The notes below the pieces were generated by a model. The model was not told the origin of the DNA, did no database searches, and worked only from the letters and a program-made list of their open reading frames with translations. DNA of 64,000 nucleotides, taken from contig CM018680.1 in assembly GCA_009363875.1 (NCBI GenBank), positions 62,903,279 to 62,967,278 of the forward strand, given 5' to 3'. This stretch comes from Mikania micrantha (taxonomy: Eukaryota > Streptophyta > Magnoliopsida > Asterales > Asteraceae). Shown here in pieces: positions 1-11,617 of the stretch. A program made the position numbers and the translations under genes. How positions within the stretch are numbered: position 1 is the stretch's first letter; every line of letters starts with the position of its first letter.

Positions 1-410
1 CGTAACAAAAAGTTATGTAACTGAAAAAACATGTAAATTGTATAGTTTAACTAAACTCTTGTTTTACACAAAAAGTCATCCAAATATGTTTAAAAAAATT
101 TGATGTATAATTATAAATTGCATTTTAATTTAAATTTTTTTTCAACTATGTGTTATCATTTTTATGTAATGTAATCTATAAATTTAAATTTAGTTAATGT
201 ATACTTATTCTTCTTTAACACACTAAAATTAACTTGACTTAGAATTTTTATTAATACATATAATTTGGATATTTAAAAATATTTACTTTTTATTATTTCA
301 ATGTAGTGTATTTTTATCATTCAAATCATCAAATCATATTAAATATTTAAAAAAAATCACACATAAAATCAATTAGTACCATTAATGTTTATTTTTAAAT
401 ATTTTAAGTA

Positions 411-690
411 AGAGTAAATTGTCATTTTCGTCCATATGGTTTGCTCACTTTTGTCATTTTAGTCCAAAAGTTTAAATTTCAATATTTTGTTCATTATGGT
501 TTTCATTTTATTATCATTTTGGTTCTTATGGTTTTCGTTTTATTGTCATTTTAGTCTAATAAAATTTAAACTTTTAGATTAAAATGACAATAAAATGGAA
601 ACCATAAGGACGAAAATAATGAAATTTAAAATTTTGAACTAAAATGACAAAAGTGAGCAAACCATAGGGACGCAAATGACAATTTACTCT
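411..690. mobile_element. Fold-back MITE, copy A
   Basis: A 280 bp non-coding inverted repeat. The left arm starts AGAGTAAATTGTCATTTTCG and the right arm ends in its near-complement, so most of the element folds into one hairpin. A second copy is at 54558-54837 within the other block X. There is no ORF. The superfamily cannot be assigned and no clear target-site duplication was found. Confidence 0.8.
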
Positions 691-969
691 TTAAATAATA
701 TAATTTAAATTTGATGATACTTGAAAAACAAAATAAAAGTTATTAAAAAAGAATATAAGTTTATTTAAAAGCTACATGGTTAATTTCATTTTAAATCCAA
801 TTTATTAATAATATATTAATTATTCTACATATTAAAATCCATTATCCTTAATTCCTAACAAAATAATAAATATTGATGATAATTAAAGAGGAGATTGAAG
901 CGGGAAACTAAATTTTAGATGGCCTAGAATTGTGTCATGTGTCCCCTAAAGATTTTTATTTATTATATA

Positions 970-1002
970 CTAGGTTACCACCCCGTGTATTACACGGGTT
1001 AA
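970..1002 (-). mobile_element. Helitron 3' terminus on the minus strand
   Basis: Read on the minus strand, this is a hairpin with the CCCGTGT/ACACGGG stem, a short spacer, then CTAG followed by T, which is the standard Helitron 3' end. The element would extend to the right. Its 5' TC end could not be located, so only the terminus is annotated. It is probably a small non-autonomous element, because no coding sequence follows before the MITE at 1544. The duplicate is at 55127. Confidence 0.7.
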
Positions 1003-1543
1003 ATGATAAAAATATAATAAACAATCATTAATGAAAATATAAATAATATAAGATTTTTTTAATATAGAATATGACTAAAATTTTGTATAATTTAATAATT
1101 TTAGGAATAAAATAATTATATTATTTCTTTAAACAATAATTTTTTTGTTTCTTTATTTTTTTAAATACTATTTTTAAAAATTGTATATTTTATAATAAGC
1201 TGGATATTTAAAATGTGTTTTTTTAATATTAATATATTTTTATGTATTATAAAACATGTTTCTTAGTTTAAAAATGTAAAACAAAGTATTTTATATTTAA
1301 TATTATTATTTGATATGAGGTGTATTTAATAGGAGAGAGAGGCGGGAAAATTGAAGTTGAGGGGCTCTGTAATCACGCCATGTGTCCCTAGAAACTTTGA
1401 TTTATAAAGGTAAAATGACTAGAATGCCCTTTTTAATATTTTAATGAAAAGCTTATGTGTAAATTTATGATTGGTTGAAATGGGTTATGTAGTTTTAGCA
1501 AAAGATGAGGGTTATTTTTTATACCCTTTCCTATATATATATA

Positions 1544-1919
1544 GGAAGGGTTCAAATACTAACCCTCCTTACGGAGCTAACCCATTAACTTTGCCAAAAA
1601 ATAGCCGAATCTTGAATTTTTTTTAAACATCATTGTAACACAATTTGAACACCATGTTCAGTTTTGAGTTTTGGCTAATTCATCACCGTTTGGGCTCTTA
1701 CACCACTGTAGGTGTTTAAATATTTAAAACTTACAGTACTGTAGCAAAAACAATACAACAATGATATTTTTTAAACGGTGATGAATTAGCCTAAACTCAA
1801 AACTGAACATGGTGTTCTAATTGTGTTACAATAATGTTCAAAAAAAAATTCAAGATTCGGCTTCGTTTTGGCAAAGTTAATGGGTTAGCGCCGTAAGAGA
1901 GGGTTAGTATTTGATCACA

Positions 1920-1920
<1 letters not shown>
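1544..1920. mobile_element. Long-TIR MITE, copy 1
   Basis: About 375 bp with terminal inverted repeats of roughly 150 bp. The left arm contains CAAATACTAACCCTC and AACCCATTAACTTTGCC, and the right arm has their complements. It is flanked by TATATA tracts, which fits insertion into (TA)n. It is non-coding. Further copies are at 55658-56035 and 56061-56443. Confidence 0.8.
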
Positions 1921-1954
<34 letters not shown>

Positions 1955-2008
1955 GGGAATGGTTCCAATACTATACATGATAATCATCCAACATTTATCA
2001 AGTTCATG

Positions 2009-5000
2009 TATTTAGCAGCCTCAAAAAACATGTATTATACTCATGCAAGAGAAAAAAGGAAATATAGAAAACAATATTTGGATTCTAGAAGATCAAACAT
2101 CTTTAAGTTAACAAAAGTTAAGTACTTATATATCGTTTATATTTTTTTAAGTTTAGTATTATTTATTCATAATTTTTTGGTTTAATGAATAACAGGTGGA
2201 TATTCTTCAGTTGGTAAAGAAAATTCAACCACAAATAACAGTCATGCATTTTCAACAACATATCTAAGATATGTTCGTCCAAGCATTCAAAACACTACTC
2301 CTTTATCTGACATCAATCGTGGTGCGATTCTTCTTATTTTAATATTTATATATTATTTAACAAAAAACAATGTTTTTTTTAAACCTATAATTTTAATATT
2401 GTTAGTTTTAACATTCAATTTTGTTAGGTATGAATATGCTTCCCAATACAAGTCAACCATCATCATCAAAAAACATTACAACCTCAAAAAGTAAAAGAAA
2501 AACTTTAAACATATCCGGGATCTCTAGATTTGATTTGTCAGAGGAGGAAACAATTCAACATCACAATGCTTCTAATGACATGTTTTCAGGAATGTCAAAA
2601 GGTACATATTTCTAAAAGATGTAAATATGTTTCAGCATACAAAATTTAAAACATTGAAATACATGCCATATATTTAGACATTAGTTTTCATTTATTTTTT
2701 AACAGATTACTTGGATCATGGTGATCAACTTCTTGTATGTGAAATTTGTCAAGCAAAATTATGGAGGGAAGAAGCTCTTAGAGGAACTAAGAAAAAAGTT
2801 AAAACAAGTTTTTCAATTTGTTGTGGTTACGGCAAAGTTAAACTTCCAATTTTTAAGGAACCTCCATGTAATTATAAAAGTTTATATACTTCCAATGATT
2901 CAAAAAGCAAACATTTTTTGAAAAATATTCGACGATACAATTCCATGTTCTCATTTACATCAATGGGTGGCAAGGTTGATTCATCAATTAATAGAGGCAA
3001 CGCTCCCTTTGTATTTCGACTTGGAGGAGAGAATTATCATAGCATTGGAAGTCTTTTGCCATCTAACGGATCAAAACCAAAATTCTCTCAATTGTACATA
3101 TACGATACTGAGAATGAGGTCACAAACAGACATGAAGTTTTTAGGTAATTCTTCCTATCTATAACTTTATATTTTTTTTAAGTTACATATTATTTGTTGC
3201 CTTACTAATTATTTGTTATTAACAATATACCTTATATCGTAAGAAATATGATACAAAGTTAAAATGCATTCAAAATGTTATATAAATTTTGTTACAAACT
3301 TACGACTATGAGAACACATTTAATGACACAAGAATGCATGTTTTATTTAGTTATGATAATCTATTTTTAAAATTCTAAATTATTTTGTTTTAAAATTTAT
3401 TTTCGAAGATTATTTTTCATCTATTCATTATAATATGTGTTCTATTTTTTTTTTCTCAAAAAAATTGACAATTTTAACACAGGTTTATTTTTTAATATTA
3501 TAACTTTTAAAAATGGTTCTTATTTAACTTGATCTATAAGATACATTTTTGGCATGCATACTTGACATTATTTACATTTAATTTGCTTCGGTTTTTGTAT
3601 TTTGATGGTGATATTATATCAAAAAGTTTTAAATTTTCATTTATATATAAATTTTGCAGTCAATCAAAAAAAGGGTCCAACTCAAATGCTGAAATTCTTG
3701 ATCTTCAGATTATTCAAGATTTAAAATGTATGTTAGACTCAAAAAACGAACTTGTCAAGTCATATAGGATGATAAGAGATTGTTTTCAAAAAAATCCACA
3801 TGCGGATATTAAGCTAAGACTTATTGCAAAGAGGCAACATGATGGAAGAACATACAACTTACCAACTTCTTCAGAAGTTGCTGCTTTGATTGTTGGAGAC
3901 ATTGATGATTCTTTTGAAAGTCGTGACATTATAGTGAAAACAAAATCTGGAATCCTACAACGTATAAGTGAATTACATCCTTCATACCTTGCCCTTCAAT
4001 ACCCACTGCTTTTCCCGTATGGTGATGATGGATACAGAGTTGATATACCACACAGGAACTTTGATGATTTGAAAAGCAATAAACGTCAAAATTGTACAAT
4101 GAGAGAGTTCTTTTCGTACCATGTTCAAGATAGAATCAATAATTTCTCTTTGATTCTAAATGCAAGGAGACTTTTTCAACAATTTCTGGTTGATGCATAT
4201 ACCATGATTGAAAGCGAAAGACTCTTCTACATACGCAATCAACAAAAGGTTTTAAGATGTGAGTCTTATGAGAATTTGCGTTCTATTAAAGGTGATGGAA
4301 ATAAAGATATATCAAAAATTGGTCAGCGTGTCATATTGCCATCATCATTTACGGGCGGTGCACGTTATATGATGCAAAATTATTTGGATGCAATGTCTCT
4401 TTGTAAGTGGTATGGGTATCCAGATTTTTTCATAACAATTACATGCAATCCCAAGTGGCCAGAGATTAGCAGATTCCTTAAAGACACCATGGTTAAACCA
4501 GAAGACAGGCCTGATATCTTATGTAGATTATTTAAAATCAAGCTGGATTCAATCATTAAAGATTTGAAAGATAATGCTATACTTGGGAAGGTTCAAGCAG
4601 GTAATTTACAATTATGTTGTAATACAAAAAAATGTTTCTCTTTAACATAAAATCTTTTAATATATTCGAATTATTTTTATACCTTAATTTTTTTATATAA
4701 AAGATATGTTAAATACCGTTTGTTACAAGATTAAAAACTAAAATATTATACACTTTGCAAAAAGTTACTTTTTTAATATATTTTTATAAAAGCACATTTT
4801 TGTAATGTGTTTTTTTTATTTTTTCAACTTTTGATACAAAACTTTCATTATTTGCAAACTTTTCTTGAATTGACTTTTTTTTCAACGAAAAATATGTGTA
4901 TTACATATTTTACATTTATTGTTCCCATATTTGACTTTATTTAATTAAATTGTTTTTAATTTTGTGTAGTTGTATATACGGTAGAGTTTCAAAAACGTGG

Positions 5001-5848
5001 CTTACCGCATGCACATATATGCTTATTTATGCATGGTGATCACAAACTTCCGACTGTTGATCATATTGATCCACATATTTGTGCTGAAATTCCAAACAAA
5101 ATAGAAGAACCGGAATTGTATTCTCTGGTTACTGAGTTTATGATACATGGTCCTTGTGGTGTTCATAATGCAAAATGTCCATGCATGATTGATAAAAAAT
5201 GTTCTAAGAATTTTCCTAAGAAGTTTCGAGACGATACCATCATTGATTCGAACGGATTTCCTGTATACAAAAGACGAGATTCTGGTGCGTTTGTTGAAAA
5301 ATCTGGCGTCAAATTAGATAACAGAAGTGTTGTTCCTTATAACAAACTGTTGTTGAAGAGATATCAAGCACACATTAACGTTGAGTGGTGTAATCAAGCT
5401 GGTTCGATAAAATATCTTTTTAAGTACATAAACAAGGGCAATGATAGGGCCACGATTTCTTTTGTATCAAGTGCTGAAGAAGATGATAATGAGAATAAAG
5501 TTGATGAAATCAAAGAATACTACAGTTGTAGATACTTATCAGCTTGCGAGGCATCATGGAGAATTTTTTCATATGATGTTCATTACCGAACTCCTTCTGT
5601 TATAAGGCTGCCTTTTCATCTACCAGGGCAACAACATGTTGTATATAATGGAGATGATGACATTGACAATGTTCTGAACAAACCATCTGTTGCTTCTTCA
5701 ATGTTTTTGTCATGGATGAAATGCAACGAAATTTATCCACATGCAAGAAAGCTTAATTATGTGGAATTCCCTACACAGTTTGTTTGGAAAATTAATGAAC
5801 GTTGTTGGGAACCAAGAAAAAAAGGTTTTTCTATTGGTAGAATTCACT
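2009..5848 (+). mobile_element. Helitron copy A, truncated at both ends
   Basis: This stretch matches 47127-51804 of Helitron copy B nearly base for base, apart from the solo LTR that copy B carries. It keeps the exons for the N-terminal part and the Rep nuclease. It stops at 5848 inside the large Rep exon, so the helicase, the 3' hairpin and CTAG are missing. The 5' end is also missing: it starts at the splice acceptor of the third RepHel exon. Beyond 5848 the sequence is unrelated. The few differences from copy B mean the two separated recently. Confidence 0.9.
2016..5848 (+). pseudogene. Helitron RepHel gene, 5' and 3' truncated (copy A)
   Basis: This is a partial gene for the Helitron Rep-helicase, the enzyme that nicks and transfers a single strand during rolling-circle transposition. 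Exons inferred from AG/GT borders and reading frame are about 2016-2106, 2196-2321, 2428-2601, 2706-3144, 3660-4600 and 4970-5848. The exon at 2706 has a zinc-ribbon-like start (CEICQAKLW). The exon at 3660 is the Helitron-like N domain, ending near TCNPKWPEI. The last exon holds the HUH motif (GLPHAHICLF) at its start and the two-tyrosine motif (KYLFKYINKG) about 140 residues later, the catalytic parts of Rep. The reading frame is lost at 5848 (in-frame TAG at 5848-5850) where unrelated sequence begins, so the whole PIF1-like helicase is absent. Within its limits the Rep frame is open, and the exon that copy B has broken with an LTR is intact here. Confidence 0.85.
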
Positions 5849-6132
5849 AGGTCCGCCACTGAATTAACAATGACAGTGGCTTGATGGTGGTGGAGGATTA
5901 ATGGGCTGTTAGTGACACGTTAGTAAGGTTATAGCATTTATTTTATTATTTATTTTTTAATTATTGAAAATAGTCAAAGTAGGAGTTGTTTGAATTAATG
6001 TTAAAACAAAAATTAGTGACACCTAAAGTCAAAATGATTACCCAAAAGGTAACATTTTAATGATCATTAAGAGCCCCTAAAATATGTTCATATTTCATTC
6101 TCATCAAATCTTGCAAATAACTATATTATATA
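5849..6132. other. Unassigned spacer after truncated Helitron A
   Basis: About 280 bp of AT-rich sequence with no ORF and no match elsewhere in the window that I noticed. It separates the abrupt end of Helitron copy A from a minus-strand Helitron end. It may be the flank into which both fragments were joined. Confidence 0.5.
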
Positions 6133-6165
6133 CTAGGTTAGTAGCCCGTGTAACACACGGGTTGA
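6133..6165 (-). mobile_element. Helitron 3' terminus on the minus strand
   Basis: On the minus strand this reads as a hairpin of GCCCGTGT with ACACGGGT, a short spacer and CTAG before T. The element extends to the right, and the Sirevirus element at 7279 lies inside or beside it. Its 5' end was not found. The stem bases differ from those at 970 and 54091, so these are separate families or old copies. Confidence 0.65.
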
Positions 6166-7278
6166 CTTAAGGTTAAAATGTGAATCGAAAAAATATATTA
6201 ATAATGTGATATAATGACAAACGACGTAAAAAACTATGTATTCAATCATTAAATAACAGACAAATAATATGTGAGATTATACTATGAAACCAAATAAAAT
6301 ATATTGATCTTGAAAAGTGGATTCTAAATAATCCAATAATTTATACCTACTTTTAGCATATCAACTTATATGTCACACAACATAATAAAATAAAATAGAA
6401 AGTTACAATAATTTGTTCATAAACTATCAAATATTTCCTTGTACATCACCTTGTAACCTTTCAAAAGAATTCAAATATTTGTTCATAAACTTTCAAAATA
6501 GTAGTAAATAAAGGAAATTAAAAAACACATTAATTGAAAATAGCAGATTGCTTATTGCATGCAACAGGTCAAGTTGTATCTACTCAAATTATATAACGGG
6601 TCAAAAAATGGTCACTCTTATAAAACCTATCAACTTAAAATAGGTTAAATGGATTACCAACACCTATAAAAAGTTTAGTCAAATCCAAAAATGATACATA
6701 CTTGATGATGCTTTCAAAAATGAAAATGTTTAAGAACATAAAACAAACCTAGTTTAAGAGTGCACGTGGTGAATTCAAGGGCTTCTTGCTTATAGATTTC
6801 AAATTTGTAGTTCGATTGAAGATTTGAATTTCAACTTTACTTGGCAGATTTTCTACATGAATGAACATGAGCCATCTAATATGGCATACCCTTCGTTTAC
6901 TTTTACCCTAACCCATTATATTACAGTGAAGTGAATAAAAATAAAACACCTTGAAATCTTTAAGTGTATGATATCATTCTTGTAGAAGTAATTCATACCC
7001 TGTAACAATTGTTTTGTTTCTACTCAATTGCATATGTGATAGATCATCATGTTGACATAATGAAAAATGTATGATATCATTCTTGTAGAAGTAATTCATA
7101 CCCTAACCCATTATATTACAGTGAAGTGAATAAAAAGAAAACACCTTGAAATCTTTAAGTGTATGATATCATTCTTGTAGAAGTAATTCATACCCTGTAA
7201 CAATTGTTTTGTTTCTACTCAATTGCATATGTGATAGATCATCATGTTGACATAATGAAAAATGTATTTATTAGTGCA
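6166..7278. other. Non-coding, AT-rich stretch, probably Helitron interior
   Basis: I see no coding potential. It carries the 195 bp tandem duplication listed separately and ends at the target duplication GTGCA (7274-7278) of the Sirevirus element. It is probably the interior of the minus-strand Helitron whose end is at 6133. Confidence 0.4.
6905..7266. repeat. Tandem duplication, period about 195 bp
   Basis: The segment starting ACCCTAACCCATTATATTAC at 6905 is repeated from 7100 with very few changes, both ending near ATGAAAAATGTAT. It is non-coding. Confidence 0.85.
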
Positions 7279-8109
7279 TGTAGGATCGGGTTGTTAAGTC
7301 TAAACAACACTTCACAAGTATTTCTTACTTAACTCTAACAGATGCGGAATGTTCTGTTAGAATGATCTCACAATTACACTCAAAATGACACAGTAATAAT
7401 CTTTGAACAATAATAAGAACACAAGAATAATTCAAGCTCAAGGATATATTTCTCTCAAAGTGGAAGTATACAAGCAAGCACACTTCAAGCAACCATACAT
7501 TGGGAGGTTATATAGCCGAGGCTACAACCGTATACACTTAGGAATACAAGTTGGGTATACTAGACAAGTACATAAAGTAAAGCTTATTCTAGTATGTTGA
7601 GTGTCTTAACAGGCTAAGACACTCTTTCATAATCATTACATTAATAGTCATTGACTTTACAAAAGACTACTAAATACAAAAGACATTTAATGTTATTGAT
7701 CTTCAAGGCTTCAGATGATCTTTTGCATTTAATGTAGCATGGGAGAGGTAAGGTGCTTTATCTGACTCATTACATGTTGTCTCTATCTTTACTCAGACCA
7801 ACATGTCTTGTGTCAGTACCTTTTGTACCATAAGAGTAATCTGCTACAGTCTTTGTCAGAGGATAAACCTCGGAAGTCTTTGTCTTCAGTGCATAAGAGG
7901 ATTCCTCGGAAGTCTTTGTCTTCAGTGCATAAGAGGATTCCTCGGAAGCAGTTGTCTTGTATAACCTTCGGCAGGAACCAGTTATCCTTCGGAAGCAATG
8001 CTGCTTCCGAAGAATCACTTCTTCCTTCCGAAGGTGTTTATTCAAAGAGGCTCCTATACTTGGACAAAACAAGAAGTTTGGTGAGCATCAGCCTTTATTA
8101 GTCTTTACA
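7279..8109 (-). repeat. 3' LTR of Sirevirus element 1 (831 bp)
   Basis: On the minus strand it starts TGTAAAGACT and ends CCTACA. It has a 36 bp internal tandem duplication (around 7867-7945) containing CTCGGAAG, and several copies of CTTCCGAAG or its complement between 7860 and 8040, which is near the transcript-sense start of the LTR (U3). The short ORFs in it are shared by all LTR copies only because the copies are nearly identical. Confidence 0.95.
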
Positions 8110-8121
8110 GTCTCCCCCTAG
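8110..8121 (-). other. Polypurine tract of Sirevirus element 1
   Basis: The minus strand reads CCTAGGGGGAGAC directly before the 3' LTR start TGTAAAG. This is the usual position of the PPT, which primes plus-strand cDNA. The same tract precedes the LTR fragment at 29789 in element 2. Confidence 0.85.
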
Positions 8122-8140
8122 GCTGATGCTACCAAAACTT

Positions 8141-11100
8141 CTAAGGAATAAACCTTGGCTTCCATGTACCCCTCAGTACCTGTGCCCTTTTTCTAATCAA
8201 TCTGATGGCTGACCTCCCATCTGCTCCATTGTCAGGATTATTGAGAGGGAGCTTATCTAGATCAAATATATAGGGTTTTGCCAACATCATTAGATGCAAA
8301 AGATCCACCAATTTTATTTCTCCACTGTAGTCGGTGAGGATGAATATCCTTTCTTGTGCATTGAAGCTCCAATTTACCAAGGGGATGTATGAATGCTCAT
8401 GCATTAGTCTGCTGATATCCCACATGTCTTCTTGGGTTTGTGTAGTTTCAGGAGTTGCTTCAGATGTGACTTTAGGTACTGAGAGGGATGCATCAGGCTC
8501 AGAGTTGAAAGGGATAGTTTTTGTTTTCTTTTTCCTTTTAGCCATGCTCTTTCTTTTTATGAATCTTGGTCTGTTTTGAGCCATGGCTTCACTCCTCTGT
8601 TCTCTGGCCTGTTGATCCTCCACATTGGATCCCACTGCATCTTCTGTTCTTGCAGTGGGTTCTGGGCCTGCAGCCTCAGTTCTTGGAGGACTTGAACTCC
8701 TCTCATCTGCCATAGATTGTTTCTCAGGATCAGGGACTTTTGTCTTCATAGATGGGCTTGATGGAGGAGTTATTTGTTCTTCTTTAGGATTTAGGGGGAA
8801 CATGTTGGGCATTTCTATTCTAGCTCCTCCCCCTAAACCTAAGCCTCTCATTAGGCTTGCCTTTTGAGCCCTTATCTGTTCAATTGGAAGTAACTCACCT
8901 CTGGCAATTTTAGCCTTGATATCTCGGATGTGCATATCCATGGTCGAGTTCTTCATAGGGCCTAGCTGCCGAGCATGGAAGCCATATTCCAGGAGAAAGG
9001 CCTTTGATTTGTCTCTGTAGGCCTTCTCCTTTTGCTTCTTGGAAAGGACAGTTTGAGTCTTGGTGGCAGAAGCATCCTGTTCTTGCTGCTGCACCTTGTC
9101 CAACTCGGCAGCCATTTGAGGTACCGACCAGAGCCATACTTCATCGAAGTCATAGCCTCTCTCTTCGAGCAAGGCAGAAAGTCTCACTCGTTCTTCATCT
9201 TAAGAGGTATTTGGTCGGCCCTTTGTTTTCTTTGGTCTCCTCTCCTCCTGTTCTGCTTCCTCCTCTGGGGTTAGCTTTCTTTTTCCTTTGTCATCAGCAG
9301 TTATTTTTGCCCCAGAGGAGAAGTCTCCTGTTGCCTCACCAGCTGGTTCATTGGCATGTAGCTCCTCTGTGGAGGAAACATCCAGGATGACTGGGCCTTC
9401 GGAGGCAGCTACAGCTTTGGAGTTAACCTTAGCATTCACTGCCCCCTCCGGTTGACCAACCACCTTAAATGCCTCCTTGTTAGTTTCCACAGAGAGCTCA
9501 GGAATGGAGGAGAGGTCTTCAGCAGCTACTGTCCTAGAAGAGGACACAGGTTCCATGGAAATTTGTTCTTCTTGTGTGGTGTCTTCCATGGCAACCTGAG
9601 CTGCAGTCTCAGAAGGAGACTTAGTCCCAAGAGGGGACTGAGGTTCCAAAGAGACATTTGATGTTTGCTGTTCAGTCTCTTTGGAAACCTCCCTTGTATC
9701 CTCAGAAGCAGAAGAAGAGGAAGTAGAAGATACTTGAAAGTAAGTACCCAAGAAGTCATCCCATTCAGCAGTCAAAGTGACTAGGGATGGATTAACTTCC
9801 TGTGCACCCTCCTCTTCTCTTGCTTCTGATCCTGACCCCGCAGGTGGTACATTCTCCCCCTTTTTGGTAGCATCAGGGGATGTGAAGGTGGTAACATCAG
9901 GATCAGGATGAAAAGGATGTAGAATAACGGGTGGACGCCTCCTGAGATCCAGAATGGTTGCATCTTTGGTTTGGATCTCCAGCCGCAGGTTAGACACCTC
10001 AGCTTCCAAAAGAGCTACCCTGGCTTGGAGGGAAGTTATGGTGGCCGTCAATTCCTGATTGTGTGTGCCCTCATCCACAGGAGTGGAATCCTTGGGCGAT
10101 GGAGTACTGAGCCGAGCTCCTACACCTCCACCACCAGAAGTGGTTTCTTGGCACCCTGGATTCCCTTCATTGAGAAGGGCTTCAAAGAAGTCCTCCCCAA
10201 CATAGGTTGCCGCAGGTGAGGTCCTATTGCCTGTACCACTGTCCTGTGGATCTTTATTAAGATCAACAGTAGTGGCAGCCTCACCTGCATTGACCCCTTC
10301 ATAACTACTGGGGCCAACCTCTAAGTGAATAGGCTCTGGGTCAGGGAACTTTGCCTGTAACTGTGTCACCACTCTCATTAAGGATTGGGTAGTGGGAGAG
10401 AGTGGTTCATCCACAAGTACTGTAGAAGCTCCTTGAGCCTGGGTAATAGTATGGGTGGGGGGCATTTCTGGATGATACAAACCTGGAGACTTGGGAGACA
10501 GTCTCTGATCTAATGAAGTTGCTTCATGAGAAGCAGACTCAACTATGGGTGCATCCCTTTGAATATTCTCAGATATGTGTGGTGACATATTCTGAGGGCT
10601 TGCAGGCTGGTTAAGGGCAGCCACAGGTTCCAGAGGAAGAACCTGTGGAAAGACAACAGGTGTGGCTTGCACCTTAGGTGGAACTGTGCCCTGAGCAGTT
10701 CTTTTAACCTTTTTCTTTGTGGGTTCAGTAGAAGGAGCCTGAGCAACTGTAGAGAGTTGCACAGGGTTTCGTTTGCGTTTGTAAGTGACTTTTATGGGGT
10801 GGGGAACAAAAGTGGAAGGTGTGGGTTCAGCATCTGTGGGGTTAACAGAGCTGTCACCTTCTGGAGCAGTGGACTCCATAGAGGGAAGAAGAGGAGTGAA
10901 TGTCCCAGAGAACTGAGCACTCTTCTTCTTGAGTTGCACAAAAACCTTGGAAGAGACCAAGGGCATTTTGTAAGTATTCCCAGTTAGAGAAAGGGAAGTT
11001 CCCAACTCTTCATTAAAAATGTGTTGCAAAAACCTGGGATACATACAAAATTTCTTTGGTGACGTGATGTTGTCAACCAAATTATTAAAAATAAAAGCAG

Positions 11101-11617
11101 AAAAGTTAAACAGTTGATTAGAAACCAAGCCATGAATAGCCGAAGCTAAATCAGATGGAACTTGGTCCCAACCACCAGATTTATTTGAAAGACAATGTAA
11201 AAACACATGTATGAGGTACTTGTAATTATAGGACACTCGACCCTTCAAATAGGTTGTTGAAGGGAGAGGACCTTCGTACCCCATTGACTGAAATGTCAAT
11301 GCTACCTCATCCTTTGTGAATGAAACCTTTCCACCGGCATCATTCAGTTTAAGATGCCGACAGATGGTCTCCACAGAAATAGCGATAGGATGAGCATCAA
11401 TGGTGGCTACCAGAGACCGACCATTGGAAGACGAGGAAACAGAACAAGATGCCCAGAACTGTTGGTGATGAGATTCATACACCAGGGGCTGAATGGTTAG
11501 CGCAAAGAAATACCTGCTCCTTTGAAGAAAGGAGATGATCGGTGCGAAGTCGATATCATGCTCTGCTGATAACTCCGCAGGTACATTGTGAGCAGGTTTG
11601 AAAGCAAGAAGATCCAT
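8141..11617 (-). pseudogene. Sirevirus third ORF (envelope-like position), one stop codon
   Basis: This is a third ORF downstream of pol, where Sireviruses carry an ORF usually called envelope-like. The start ATG at 11617 gives a protein beginning MDLLAFKPAHNVP. The frame is open to a TAA at 9200-9202 and then stays open in the same frame to 8141, so a single stop splits a protein of about 1,150 codons. Element 2 has a leucine codon at that place. The first 230 residues look folded (FLQRSRYFFALTIQPLVYES onward). The middle is rich in P, S, T and E, with a coiled coil (ITSLQARVALLEAEVSNLRL) and a basic stretch (KGKRKLTPEEEAEQEE, then KKTKGRP) that could be a nuclear localisation signal. I see no signal peptide or transmembrane segment, so an envelope role is doubtful. 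Relative to element 2 it lacks several short segments near the C-terminus. Confidence 0.8.

Larger units (their letters stand above)
1..1973. repeat. Block X, copy A (same as 54147-56078)
   Basis: The sequence from base 1 to 1973 recurs almost unchanged at 54147-56078. It is AT-rich and codes for nothing recognisable. It contains a fold-back MITE, a minus-strand Helitron 3' end and a long-TIR MITE, listed separately. The copies differ by a 35 bp stretch near 1284-1318 that is absent from copy B, by (TA)n length and by a few single bases. The match stops at 1973, a few bases into what in copy B is a third MITE. Bases 1974-2008 are 35 bp of filler with no match that I noticed, and Helitron copy A starts next. 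In copy B the same block follows the Helitron 3' end instead of preceding a Helitron. Confidence 0.9.

Noticed and set aside
7403..7600. 65-residue ORF (MNNNKNTRIIQAQGY) repeated in all Sirevirus LTR copies as a conserved small gene
   Set aside because: It sits inside nearly identical LTRs on the strand opposite to element transcription, so its conservation only reflects LTR identity.
7770..8101. Overlapping ORFs of about 100 residues with SSYALKTKTSE repeats on both strands of the LTR
   Set aside because: They are translations of the 36 bp LTR duplication and differ with its copy number. There is no coding signal beyond the repeat.
8141..11617. Third ORF as a true retroviral envelope gene
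   Set aside because: I see no signal peptide, transmembrane segment or cleavage site. Only its position after pol supports that name.
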